A stretch of 20,584 bases of DNA from Faecalicatena_A orotica (GTDB taxonomy: Bacteria; Bacillota; Clostridia; Lachnospirales; Lachnospiraceae), in the NCBI RefSeq assembly GCF_040545875.1, contig NZ_JBEPMR010000026.1, one strand, 5' to 3'. Position 1 is the first letter of the stretch. Every line of letters starts with the position of its first letter. Under the pieces are notes generated by a model. The model was not told the origin of the DNA, searched no databases, and saw only the letters and a list, made by a program, of their open reading frames with translations. This document shows, in pieces, positions 8,029-15,416 of the stretch. Position numbers and translations under genes: made by a program.

Positions 8029-8814
8029 ATGAAAAAAATAATCGCAGTTTTACTTACAGCAGTGTTATCTATTGGTTTATTCGCTTGTTCTTCTGCCGAA
8101 GAGGCAAGCGAATCTGATACTATTACCATGTATATCGTACGTCACGGAAAAACAATGTTCAACAAAACCGACCAGATGCAGGGATGGTCCGATACTCCCC
8201 TGACCGAAGAAGGGGGAAAACAGGCAGATGCAGTTGGAGCCGGTATGAAAGACATAAAATTTATTGCAGCATACTCATCAGATCTGGGCAGACAAAGAGC
8301 AACTGCTAAGCGTATTCTCAAACAGAATAAAAATGATGTTCCGGAGTTGGAAGAAATTATAGGACTTCGGGAATATGGGTTTGGCGGATATGAGGGGAGA
8401 CCGATTCATGAATTATGGGACCCCATTTACGAAGCTTATGGTTTGAAATATGATGAGGAATGGAGTCAATATGCAGAACTGATGGAGCATCTTACTGTAG
8501 AAGATCTCCAGAATGAAATTGCTGAAAATGATCCAACAGGCACAGCAGAAACATATGAAGATATCACTACCCGGTCTCAGGAAGCAATGGATGAAATCGT
8601 AAAAGCGGCAACGGATAAAGGCGGGGGAAATGTACTGGTAGTTTCAAGTGGAAGTTTAATTCCTACGATGCTCGAGGTGATCGCCCCAGGTCAGGTTGGA
8701 GAAGATATATCACTGGATAACTGTTCCGTAACTATTGTGGAATATAAAGATGGTAAGTATACAGTAAAAGTAGCAGGTGATATGAGTTACGTAGAAAAAG
8801 GCATGGAAAAATAG
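8029..8814 (+). CDS. Histidine-phosphatase superfamily lipoprotein with altered second catalytic histidine
   Basis: 261 residues. A lipoprotein signal (MKKIIAVLLTAVLSIG, lipobox LFAC, lipidated Cys20) puts it outside the membrane. The mature part has the histidine phosphatase (phosphoglycerate-mutase-like) fold: VRHGKT with His39 as the phosphate acceptor, downstream arginines in SDLGRQRA, and Glu115 in GLREYGFGGYEGRP. In most members the second histidine lies in a VSHG motif; here the sequence reads VVSSGS, so Ser207 sits at that place. Activity may be lowered or changed. The ATG is 17 bases after the GH3 stop, with AAAGGAAC upstream, so it belongs to the operon. A surface phosphatase could remove phosphate from sugar phosphates before import; this is speculation from context. 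Confidence 0.82.
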   Translation: MKKIIAVLLTAVLSIGLFACSSAEEASESDTITMYIVRHGKTMFNKTDQMQGWSDTPLTEEGGKQADAVGAGMKDIKFIAAYSSDLGRQRATAKRILKQNKNDVPELEEIIGLREYGFGGYEGRPIHELWDPIYEAYGLKYDEEWSQYAELMEHLTVEDLQNEIAENDPTGTAETYEDITTRSQEAMDEIVKAATDKGGGNVLVVSSGSLIPTMLEVIAPGQVGEDISLDNCSVTIVEYKDGKYTVKVAGDMSYVEKGMEK

Positions 8815-8827
8815 AATTGATAAACAA

Positions 8828-8867
8828 TTCTGAAAATGGAGCGCAAAGGGGTCTGACCCCTTTGCGC
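8828..8867 (+). repeat. Palindromic intergenic repeat, copy 2 (perfect hairpin)
   Basis: The leader TTCTGAAAATGGA is followed by perfect arms GCGCAAAGGGG (8841-8851) and CCCCTTTGCGC (8857-8867) around TCTGA. It is the intact version of the element at 211-249. It occupies the 52-base gap between two convergent genes, and its last base is the first base of the antisense stop codon of the dipeptidase gene. It could act as a two-way transcription stop, but neither side has a good T run. Confidence 0.85.
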
Positions 8868-10249
8868 TATTCTGTACTTGCCAATGCCATCATTGCATGG
8901 GCAAGTATTTTTGTATCGAGAATCAGATCTTCAATATCAATATACTCGTCCGGCATGTGCATGACACTGTCTTTTTCGGGAAATTCGATTCCAAATGCGA
9001 CTGCATTCGGAAGTCTTCTGGCATATGTGCCGCCACCGATTTTCATAGGGGGCCTGTAGTCCCCGGTGAAATCTCTATATGATTTAAGCAGCTTGGCTAC
9101 GAGTTCGCTGTCTTCCGGGACATACAGACCATCTACAAACTTTGTCTTATCCGCGCATATGATTCCACTTCCTGAAATTCTGTCATTGATCGTATCTTCG
9201 ATTTCTTTGCGGGTCGTACTGAGCGGGGCCCGGACATCTATCTGCATTTCAAATCCCTCGTGTGTCCATTGCATGACACCAACGTTGAGGGTCAGGGTAC
9301 CGGATTCGTCTTCACGCATGAGGCCCAGAGATTCTCCATTGTACTCCAGCTTAAACATATCATACAATAAATGTATGATTTTATGGTCTTCTTCTTTCAG
9401 AGGCAGTAATGTAAGCAGGTAAATCAGCCCCTGCAGGGCATTCTTTCCGCTTTCCGGGTGCGAGGAATGGCTGGCCTTTCCGAACACTTCTATCTTGGTT
9501 CCTTCTTCTGTCCCTGAAAGTTTGTAATCAAAACCGGCTGCTTTCATTGCATCATCAGCCAGTTCTGCAACCGTGGACATATCATACGGCACGATGGCTG
9601 AAGCCAGCGGCGGGACGATATTGACTCTCTCCCCGCACTGAATTGTGATATCAGAATCCAGCTTGCACTCATAGTAAGCATGGTAAATATTCTTTTCCGA
9701 GTTGACAAGCGGATAATCCGCATCGGGGGAGAAGGACATTGTCGGAATCTCTTCCACTTCGCGGTAGTGGTCAATACAGGTCAGCCCGCTTTCCTCGTCA
9801 CACCCCATGATGAGCCGTAACCTGCGGTTCAGAGGGATTCCGCATTCTTTTAAAGCAAGCATTGCAAAAAATGAGGCAATGACAGGCCCTTTGTCATCCA
9901 TTGCCCCCCTGCCGTAAATCCGGTCCGCATCGATTGCACCGCCGAAAGGAGGGTGTGTCCAGCCTTCCCCTGCAGGTACGACATCCAGATGCGCGAGGAT
10001 TCCGACAAGCTCTTCTCCATAGGGCTCAGACTCTATAAATCCGGCATAGCCGTCTAAATTCTTAGATGTAAATCCATAAGTCTTCCCTAATGAAAGCATA
10101 TAGTCCAGACAATCTGCGATACCTTTGCCGAAAGGCATATCCTCTGAGGCCGGCAGATCTTTCACACTTGGGAACTCCAGCAGGGAGCAGAGGCTCTCAA
10201 TAATAAGCTCCTGGTGTGAGTCAATCCAATCATTCAACTGTTGGTTCAT
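8867..10249 (-). CDS. pepV: PepV-like dipeptidase (peptidase family M20)
   Basis: 460 residues, cytoplasmic, with no signal peptide. It is an M20 metallopeptidase of the PepV (Xaa-His/beta-Ala-Xaa dipeptidase) type. Zinc-site residues are visible: His87 and Asp89 in AHLDVVPAG, an aspartate of GRGAMDDKGP (118/119), the catalytic Glu pair 152/153 in CDEESG, Asp176 in SPDADYP, and a late His431 in VMHMPDEY. Their numbering nearly equals that of lactobacillal PepV, and the length is typical. PepV frees amino acids from dipeptides delivered by peptide transporters, which suits the opp operon next door. Start: AAAGGAGGATTTT directly upstream. It follows the GntR gene by 17 bases on the same strand, so the two form an operon. 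It converges on the phosphatase lipoprotein. Confidence 0.93.
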   Translation of the reverse strand: MNQQLNDWIDSHQELIIESLCSLLEFPSVKDLPASEDMPFGKGIADCLDYMLSLGKTYGFTSKNLDGYAGFIESEPYGEELVGILAHLDVVPAGEGWTHPPFGGAIDADRIYGRGAMDDKGPVIASFFAMLALKECGIPLNRRLRLIMGCDEESGLTCIDHYREVEEIPTMSFSPDADYPLVNSEKNIYHAYYECKLDSDITIQCGERVNIVPPLASAIVPYDMSTVAELADDAMKAAGFDYKLSGTEEGTKIEVFGKASHSSHPESGKNALQGLIYLLTLLPLKEEDHKIIHLLYDMFKLEYNGESLGLMREDESGTLTLNVGVMQWTHEGFEMQIDVRAPLSTTRKEIEDTINDRISGSGIICADKTKFVDGLYVPEDSELVAKLLKSYRDFTGDYRPPMKIGGGTYARRLPNAVAFGIEFPEKDSVMHMPDEYIDIEDLILDTKILAHAMMALASTE

Positions 10250-10266
10250 CTTCGTAAAATCCTCCT

Positions 10267-10959
10267 TTACTCTTGGTCCTTAATATGTTTTTGAAATAAT
10301 TCAATATCATATTCCAGCATATCCTTATAGCTTTCCTGAATAAATGCAAAATCCTTGTCATGCAGTCCCCGGACGATATTGCGGTGGAATTCTATACTCT
10401 TATTATCCTCCGGAAATCCTCCCGACATTGACCAGTAATTATCCAGTGTATCAGTCATATCGGAAATCATATTTTTTAATGTCGCATTCGGGGACAGCTC
10501 ATACAAATATTTGTGGAACCTCAGGTCTGTTTCATGAAAAAGAGTGCCACTGGTTCCCTCGGAATCCATGTCTGCTATGAGCAGGTCAAGGGCAGTGAGC
10601 TGTTCTTCTGTTATTGTATCCACTACTTTACTGGCAAGCAGGATCTCGAGTGCGATCTTGATTTCAAGTGTTTCCTGGTAATTTAACTGGGTAAACTGCA
10701 GATACACGGAACGGGCTGAACAGTCACAGGCAATAAAAGAACCGATACCGGTGTGTACTGTAATGACTCCCTGTGTTTCTAAAAAGCGTAATGCCTCCCT
10801 GACAGAGTTACGGCTGATTTTCAGGGATTCGCTTAATACGCGTTCACTGGGAAGCTTGTCCCCCACTACTAATTTTTTATCTTTTATGTATTCCATAATA
10901 GAGTCTGCGATCTGGATATAGAGAACTTGTTTTCCAGTTTTCTTTATAGGGGTCAACAT
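10267..10959 (-). CDS. GntR-family repressor with FCD ligand-binding domain (FadR subfamily)
   Basis: 230 residues from the preferred ATG at 10957-10959, which has GGAGGTG at ideal spacing. The frame stays open upstream to 11076, but that start has no ribosome site and would overrun this gene's own promoter. Residues ~9-76 form the GntR winged helix, with LPSERVLSESLKISRNSVRE and a wing at VHTGIGSFI. Residues ~95-225 form an all-helical FCD domain; DLRFH and EFHRN supply acidic and His residues of the usual metal/ligand pocket. FCD regulators commonly bind small carboxylates or amino-acid-like molecules. It is divergent from opp, and a palindrome of FCD-operator type lies in the opp leader, so it most likely represses opp. 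It shares an operon with the PepV gene. Confidence 0.9.
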   Translation of the reverse strand: MLTPIKKTGKQVLYIQIADSIMEYIKDKKLVVGDKLPSERVLSESLKISRNSVREALRFLETQGVITVHTGIGSFIACDCSARSVYLQFTQLNYQETLEIKIALEILLASKVVDTITEEQLTALDLLIADMDSEGTSGTLFHETDLRFHKYLYELSPNATLKNMISDMTDTLDNYWSMSGGFPEDNKSIEFHRNIVRGLHDKDFAFIQESYKDMLEYDIELFQKHIKDQE

Positions 10960-10990
10960 AAAATTATCACCTCCACGTTTAGTATAGTCT

Positions 10991-11019
10991 AGTATAAATG
11001 AAAAAAAATATATTTGCAA
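10991..11019 (-). promoter_or_regulatory. Promoter of the GntR-PepV operon
   Basis: On the minus strand, TTGCAA (-35, at 11014-11019) and TATACT (-10, at 10991-10996) are separated by 17 bases. Transcription would start ~40 bases before the GntR ATG. A second TATACT lies at 10981-10986, giving a direct repeat TATACT-AGAC-TATACT across the expected start region, which might serve autoregulation. Confidence 0.65.
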
Positions 11020-11069
11020 TATTTTACAGGGACAGAATTTGTCAGAAATATACATAATATCTAATAGTA

Positions 11070-11098
11070 TTGACAAAAATCGGTTAATAAAGTATGAT
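11070..11098 (+). promoter_or_regulatory. Sigma-A promoter of the oppBCDF operon
   Basis: TTGACA (11070-11075) and TATGAT (11093-11098) are 17 bases apart, near consensus. The start would fall near 11105, leaving a leader of ~140 bases before oppB. Such a strong promoter implies the operon is controlled by repression; the palindrome immediately downstream supplies a site. Confidence 0.85.
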
Positions 11099-11114
11099 TA
11101 GCACAAAAGAGTAT

Positions 11115-11134
11115 TGGTAGTACCAGTACTACCA
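11115..11134 (+). promoter_or_regulatory. Putative GntR/FCD operator palindrome in the opp leader
   Basis: TGGTAGTAC and GTACTACCA are perfect inverted arms separated by CA. The left part contains TGGT-AGT-ACCA, which fits the TGGT-N3-ACCA style of FadR/FCD-type operators. It lies about +10 to +30 from the predicted opp start, where a bound repressor would block transcription. The only DNA-binding gene nearby is the divergent GntR gene. Confidence 0.75.
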
Positions 11135-11245
11135 CATGTAAAACACACAAAATAAAGACAATAATTAAAGAAAGGAGTGTACAGAATATACAGTTCATGA
11201 AAGAGGAAGCTAGATAGAGGGATTTAGTAAAGGAGGAGTGTGGAG

Positions 11246-12166
11246 ATGGCAAAATACATATTGAAACGCTGTGTTTCGATTATTGTCACCTTGTTTTTAG
11301 TTTGTACGATTACGTTTATCATGATGAAGGCTGTACCGGGAGGTCCCTTTACAACAGAGAGGAACCTGCCCCAGAATGTACTCGAAGCCCTGGAGAAGAA
11401 ATATCATCTGGACGACCCTGTCTGGAAACAATATGTTGACTATGTGAAAGGTGCGGCTACTTTTGATTTTGGACCATCCTTCAAAAAGGACGGTGTCATG
11501 GTATCAGACATGATCGCACAGAGCTTTCCGGTCTCTGCAAAGCTGGGACTGGTTGCACTGGCAATCGTGATAATACTGGGTATTCCTTTTGGAATCATAG
11601 CCGCTTTAAAGCAAAATAAATTTCCAGATTACCTGACTACGGTATTCGCAACATTGGGGATTGCGATACCGACGTTTGTTCTGGGAACTCTGATCCTGTA
11701 TGTGTTTGGTTCCAAGCTGGGATGGATACCAACACATGGATTAGATTCCTGGAAAAGTTATATCGGGCCGTCCATTTCCCTTGCGGGATTTTCACTTGCA
11801 TATGTACTGCGGCTGACCCGTTCGAGCATGCTGGGGGTATGCGGGCAGGATTACATACGCACGGCGAGGGCAAAAGGACTGCCAGAGCGGAAGGTGATTT
11901 TCAAACACGCTTTAAAAAATGCATTGATCCCGGTTGTTACATATATAGGGCCGATGACAGCAGGCATTATGACAGGCTCGTTTGTGACCGAAAAAATATT
12001 TGCCATACCGGGCATGGGAAAGTTTTATGTTGAGGCAATCAACAACCGTGATTATACCGTAATCATGGGAACAACCATGTTTTATGCAGCAATCGCGGCA
12101 ATTATGATTCTGGCGGTGGATATTGCCTATGCATTCTTGGATCCGCGCATTAAGTTTCAGGATTAA
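11246..12166 (+). CDS. oppB: Oligopeptide ABC transporter permease OppB
   Basis: 306 residues, membrane permease with ~6 helices; the first is at ~10-30 (VSIIVTLFLVCTITFIMM). The early region MMKAVPGGPF and the spacing LDDPVWKQYVDY are typical of the OppB/DppB permeases. The EAA loop that docks the ATPases reads RTARAKGLPERKVIFKHALKNAL. The ATG at 11246 is chosen because AGGAGG (11231-11236) lies 9 bases before it; the in-frame GTG at 11240 is too close. First gene of the transporter operon, 140 bases from the predicted promoter start. Opp and Dpp types cannot be separated with certainty by reading. Confidence 0.92.
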   Translation: MAKYILKRCVSIIVTLFLVCTITFIMMKAVPGGPFTTERNLPQNVLEALEKKYHLDDPVWKQYVDYVKGAATFDFGPSFKKDGVMVSDMIAQSFPVSAKLGLVALAIVIILGIPFGIIAALKQNKFPDYLTTVFATLGIAIPTFVLGTLILYVFGSKLGWIPTHGLDSWKSYIGPSISLAGFSLAYVLRLTRSSMLGVCGQDYIRTARAKGLPERKVIFKHALKNALIPVVTYIGPMTAGIMTGSFVTEKIFAIPGMGKFYVEAINNRDYTVIMGTTMFYAAIAAIMILAVDIAYAFLDPRIKFQD

Positions 12167-12177
12167 CGGAGGGCAGG

Positions 12178-13401
12178 ATGGAAAATACAGCAAAGCACAT
12201 TACACGAAAAGATGTAGAACGAGTCTATTTTACCAACAAGGAATCACAGGATATTACCCGCCCGAGTCTGACATACTGGCAGGATGTCAGAAGGCGTTTC
12301 ATGAAAAATAAGCTTGCGATACTGGGGTCAGTGATTATTGTCCTGATGGTATTATTTGCAGTATTTGGATATGCACTCACCACCCAGAATTACTACAGCC
12401 AGGACCTGACGATGACCAATATACCGCCCAGGCTTGAGGCTTACCGCATGGATGAGGATACCCTCCTGTATGTAAATTCAGAATACAGTCTTTATACTCT
12501 GGACGGCAGCGGGAAGCTTAAGGAGAGGGTAGAGGCGGAAGATGAAAATAAGATGATGCGGGAAAAGGTATACGACGTCGGCGGGAAAAAGGTCGTACTC
12601 AATTATTCCGGCGCGGCAAAAGCGGCGAAGGCGAGAAAAGACGGTGACATGAAACTCGCAAATTCTGTGGAAAACTTCACACTTAAAATTGACGGGAAAA
12701 CACCGGAGATGGAAAAGGTGTGGAACAAGACGTACCGCCTTGGTACGGATTATCTGGGAAGAGATATGCTTGCAAGGCTTGTATACGGGGCAAGGATTTC
12801 CCTTCTTGTAGCATTGATTGCAACCTTTGCACAGTTCTGTATCGGTGTTCTTTACGGGGGCATCGCAGGGTATCTGGGCGGCAGGGTGGATAATATCATG
12901 ATGCGTATTGTCGATATCGTCAGTACGGTCCCGCTGACTTTGTATGTGGTGCTGCTGATGGTTGTGATGGGACCCGGTATCAAAACAATCATCATTGCCC
13001 TTGGCTCTGTTTACTGGGTAGACATGGCACGTCAGGTGCGCGGCCAGGTGCTGAACATCAAACAGCAGGAATTCGTTCTTGCGGCAAGGACGATCGGTGC
13101 ATCGGGAAAACGGATTATGCTGAAGCACCTGATCCCGAATGCCATGAGCACGATTATCGTTACCCTGACCATGAACATTCCGAGTGCAATTTTTACAGAA
13201 TCATTCCTCTCCTTTATCGGACTTGGTATCAGCGCACCGGCGGCATCCTGGGGAACACTGGCCAGTGATGCGCTCGGGGGATTAAGAAGCTATCCGTACC
13301 AGCTGCTGCTGCCTTCTCTGTGTATCTGCCTGACAGTATTGGGATTTAACTTCCTTGGAGACGGCCTGAGAGATGCACTGGACCCAAAACTTAGAAAATA
13401 A
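12178..13401 (+). CDS. oppC: Oligopeptide ABC transporter permease OppC with extended extracytoplasmic loop
   Basis: 407 residues, about 100 longer than a standard OppC. It opens with a ~40-residue cytoplasmic part (TYWQDVRRRFMKNKLAILG), then TM1 (LGSVIIVLMVLFAVFGY). A ~115-residue hydrophilic insert (~70-187) rich in Lys, Glu and Asp follows. The usual TDYLGRDMLARLVYGARISLLVALI then leads to the other five helices. The EAA loop is AARTIGASGKRIMLKHLIPNAM. The insert would face outside and might help dock the binding lipoprotein; long OppC loops occur in other clostridia. GGAGGG sits just upstream of the ATG, 11 bases after oppB. Confidence 0.9.
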   Translation: MENTAKHITRKDVERVYFTNKESQDITRPSLTYWQDVRRRFMKNKLAILGSVIIVLMVLFAVFGYALTTQNYYSQDLTMTNIPPRLEAYRMDEDTLLYVNSEYSLYTLDGSGKLKERVEAEDENKMMREKVYDVGGKKVVLNYSGAAKAAKARKDGDMKLANSVENFTLKIDGKTPEMEKVWNKTYRLGTDYLGRDMLARLVYGARISLLVALIATFAQFCIGVLYGGIAGYLGGRVDNIMMRIVDIVSTVPLTLYVVLLMVVMGPGIKTIIIALGSVYWVDMARQVRGQVLNIKQQEFVLAARTIGASGKRIMLKHLIPNAMSTIIVTLTMNIPSAIFTESFLSFIGLGISAPAASWGTLASDALGGLRSYPYQLLLPSLCICLTVLGFNFLGDGLRDALDPKLRK

Positions 13402-13423
13402 CGTAAAAGCAGGGAGAATGATT

Positions 13424-14431
13424 ATGAGTGAGATGATATTACAAGTCAACAATCTTGAAACATCGTTTTATACACATGTCGGAGAAGTCAGGGCGGTAAG
13501 GGATGTCAGTTTTTCTGTAAAAAAAGGCGAGATCCTTGGGATTGTAGGGGAGTCCGGGAGCGGCAAGAGTACGGTTCTCCTGTCGATTATGGGACTGCTC
13601 CAGCACCCGGGAAAAGTCAAATCCGGTGAAATTATTTTCGAGGGTGAGAACCTGACGAAGAAATCAAATCGTGAGATGCAGCATATCAGGGGGCGGAAAA
13701 TTTCTATGATTTTTCAGGACCCGATGTCCTCTCTCAATCCGGTATTTACCGTTGGAAACCAGATTGCCGAGACGATCATGACACATGAACATGTATCCAG
13801 AAAGGATGCAAATAAAAGAGTACTCGAATTGCTGGAACTCGTCAGGATTCCTTCCGCAAAATCAAGGATAAACTGTTATCCCCACGAATTTTCCGGCGGA
13901 ATGCGCCAGAGGGCGATGATTGCACTTGCACTGGCCTGTTCACCGGAGATGCTGCTGGCAGATGAGCCGACTACGGCACTTGATGTAACGATCCAGGCGC
14001 AGATGATGGATTTGCTGCGGGACATCAGAAAAGAGACAGATACGACCATTATTCTTGTGACACATGATCTGGGCGTGGTTTCTGAGATGTGTGATTTCGT
14101 GCAGGTAATGTATGGCGGAAGGCTGATGGAGGAAGCTCCGAGCAGGGAAATCTTCGATACGCCGGGGCACCCTTATACGAAGGGGCTGCTGCGGTCGATA
14201 CCGAATGTGAAGAAAGGCAGCAGGGAACGGCTGAAACCGATCGAAGGTTCTCCGCCGGATTTGATCACCCCGTTTGACGGATGTCCTTTCGCTTTCCGGT
14301 GTTCCCATACAATGAACCTCTGTATGGAGGCGTGCAGCAGCGAATGGAAAATTGGGGATAAACACAGGTGTGCATGCCATCTCTGTAATCCCGAGGTCAG
14401 GGCATTACTGGAGGAAGGGGGAGAAAATTGA
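13424..14431 (+). CDS. oppD: Oligopeptide ABC transporter ATP-binding protein OppD
   Basis: 335 residues, cytoplasmic ATPase. Walker A is GESGSGKST (42-50), the signature is FSGGMRQR (~155), and Walker B is LLADEPTTALD (~175-185), with the switch His in VTHDLG. The C-terminal oligopeptide domain has a Cys cluster (GCPFAFRC, then CMEAC and CAC) like that of DppD/OppD proteins. The start at 13424 has AGGGAG 7 bases upstream. The frame is open to 13373 inside oppC, but that start has no ribosome site. It overlaps oppF by one base (TGATG). It pairs with OppF to drive import. Confidence 0.94.
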   Translation: MSEMILQVNNLETSFYTHVGEVRAVRDVSFSVKKGEILGIVGESGSGKSTVLLSIMGLLQHPGKVKSGEIIFEGENLTKKSNREMQHIRGRKISMIFQDPMSSLNPVFTVGNQIAETIMTHEHVSRKDANKRVLELLELVRIPSAKSRINCYPHEFSGGMRQRAMIALALACSPEMLLADEPTTALDVTIQAQMMDLLRDIRKETDTTIILVTHDLGVVSEMCDFVQVMYGGRLMEEAPSREIFDTPGHPYTKGLLRSIPNVKKGSRERLKPIEGSPPDLITPFDGCPFAFRCSHTMNLCMEACSSEWKIGDKHRCACHLCNPEVRALLEEGGEN

Positions 14432-15402
14432 TGGAAAAGCAAGAATTGCTGCAGGTAAAAGGGCTTAAGAAATATTTCCCTTTGAAGAAAGGCTTTGGCA
14501 AGGGGAAGACACAGTATGTAAAGGCAGTAGACAATGTCAATTTCTCGATCTACAGGGGGGAAACCTTCGGGCTGGTCGGAGAGTCCGGGTGCGGAAAGTC
14601 AACTACGGGGAGGACGCTGATCCGCCTCTATGATGTGACCGAGGGAGAGATTTTATTCGACGGGACTGACATCAGCCGGATGAAGGAAAAGGAACTTCTT
14701 CCTTACCGGAAAAAGATGCAGATGATTTTCCAAGACCCATATTCCTCACTGAACGCAAGAATGACAGTGAGCGATATCATTGGGGAACCGCTGGACATCC
14801 ACAGGCTGGCATCAGGAAAGGAACGTCAGGAGAGGATTGCCCAGCTTCTGGAAAACGTAGGACTGAAGCAGGAGCACTCGAACCGTTACCCGCATGAATT
14901 TTCAGGAGGCCAGAGGCAGCGCGTCGGAATTGCAAGGGCGCTGGCAGTGAATCCGGATTTTATTATTTGTGACGAGCCGATATCTGCACTGGATGTATCC
15001 ATTCAGGCACAGGTTGTGAATATGCTGGAGGACATTCAGTCAAAGTACGGCATTACCTATTTATTTATTGCACATGACCTTTCTATGGTAAGGCATATTT
15101 CAGACAGGATCGGTGTCATGTATCTGGGACAGCTGGTAGAGATCGCGGAAAGTGACGAGCTTTACGAAAACCCGCTGCATCCATATACACAGGCGCTGCT
15201 GTCCGCAATACCGAATCCGTACAAGGATAAGCATAAGGAACGGATTATGCTGGAGGGCGAAGTGCCCAGCCCGATTGATCCGCCGAAAGGCTGCCGGTTT
15301 GCATCCAGATGTAAATATGCCAAGAGCGTTTGCAATGAAGCAGAGCCGCAGTTGAAGGAAATGGGAAGCGGACATTTTTGTGCATGTCATTTATATGATT
15401 AA
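14431..15402 (+). CDS. oppF: Oligopeptide ABC transporter ATP-binding protein OppF
   Basis: 323 residues, cytoplasmic ATPase. Walker A is GESGCGKST (50-58), the signature is FSGGQRQRVGIARAL, Walker B is FIICDEPISALD, and the switch is AHDLS. A C-terminal region with Cys (GCRFASRC, CACHL) is typical of OppF. The ATG at 14431 is preferred over the in-frame TTG three bases before it; GAGGAAGGGGG lies upstream. The 1-base overlap with oppD suggests translational coupling and equal subunit amounts. The aminopeptidase gene starts 14 bases after its stop. Confidence 0.94.
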   Translation: MEKQELLQVKGLKKYFPLKKGFGKGKTQYVKAVDNVNFSIYRGETFGLVGESGCGKSTTGRTLIRLYDVTEGEILFDGTDISRMKEKELLPYRKKMQMIFQDPYSSLNARMTVSDIIGEPLDIHRLASGKERQERIAQLLENVGLKQEHSNRYPHEFSGGQRQRVGIARALAVNPDFIICDEPISALDVSIQAQVVNMLEDIQSKYGITYLFIAHDLSMVRHISDRIGVMYLGQLVEIAESDELYENPLHPYTQALLSAIPNPYKDKHKERIMLEGEVPSPIDPPKGCRFASRCKYAKSVCNEAEPQLKEMGSGHFCACHLYD

Positions 15403-15416
15403 GGGAGGAGATTAAG

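Noticed and set aside
8817..9059. Small + strand ORF opposite the pepV 3' end
   Set aside because: Antisense to a clear conserved gene, begins within the palindromic region and has no recognisable product or ribosome site.
10960..11076. Longer N-terminus for the GntR regulator (start at 11076)
   Set aside because: The added 39 residues are unlike GntR proteins, have no ribosome site and cover the predicted promoter; ATG at 10959 has GGAGGTG.
11197..11217. Six-codon leader peptide ORF (MKEEAR) in the opp leader
   Set aside because: The nearest AAAGGAG is 19 bases upstream, too far; no attenuator hairpin or special codons were seen.
12478..13128. Long antisense ORF (216 codons) in oppC
   Set aside because: Composition rich in His, Cys and Arg is typical of reverse-strand readings of real genes; oppC is clear.
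13373..13423. Upstream start for OppD inside oppC
   Set aside because: No ribosome site and no family similarity in the added 17 residues; 13424 has a well-placed AGGGAG.
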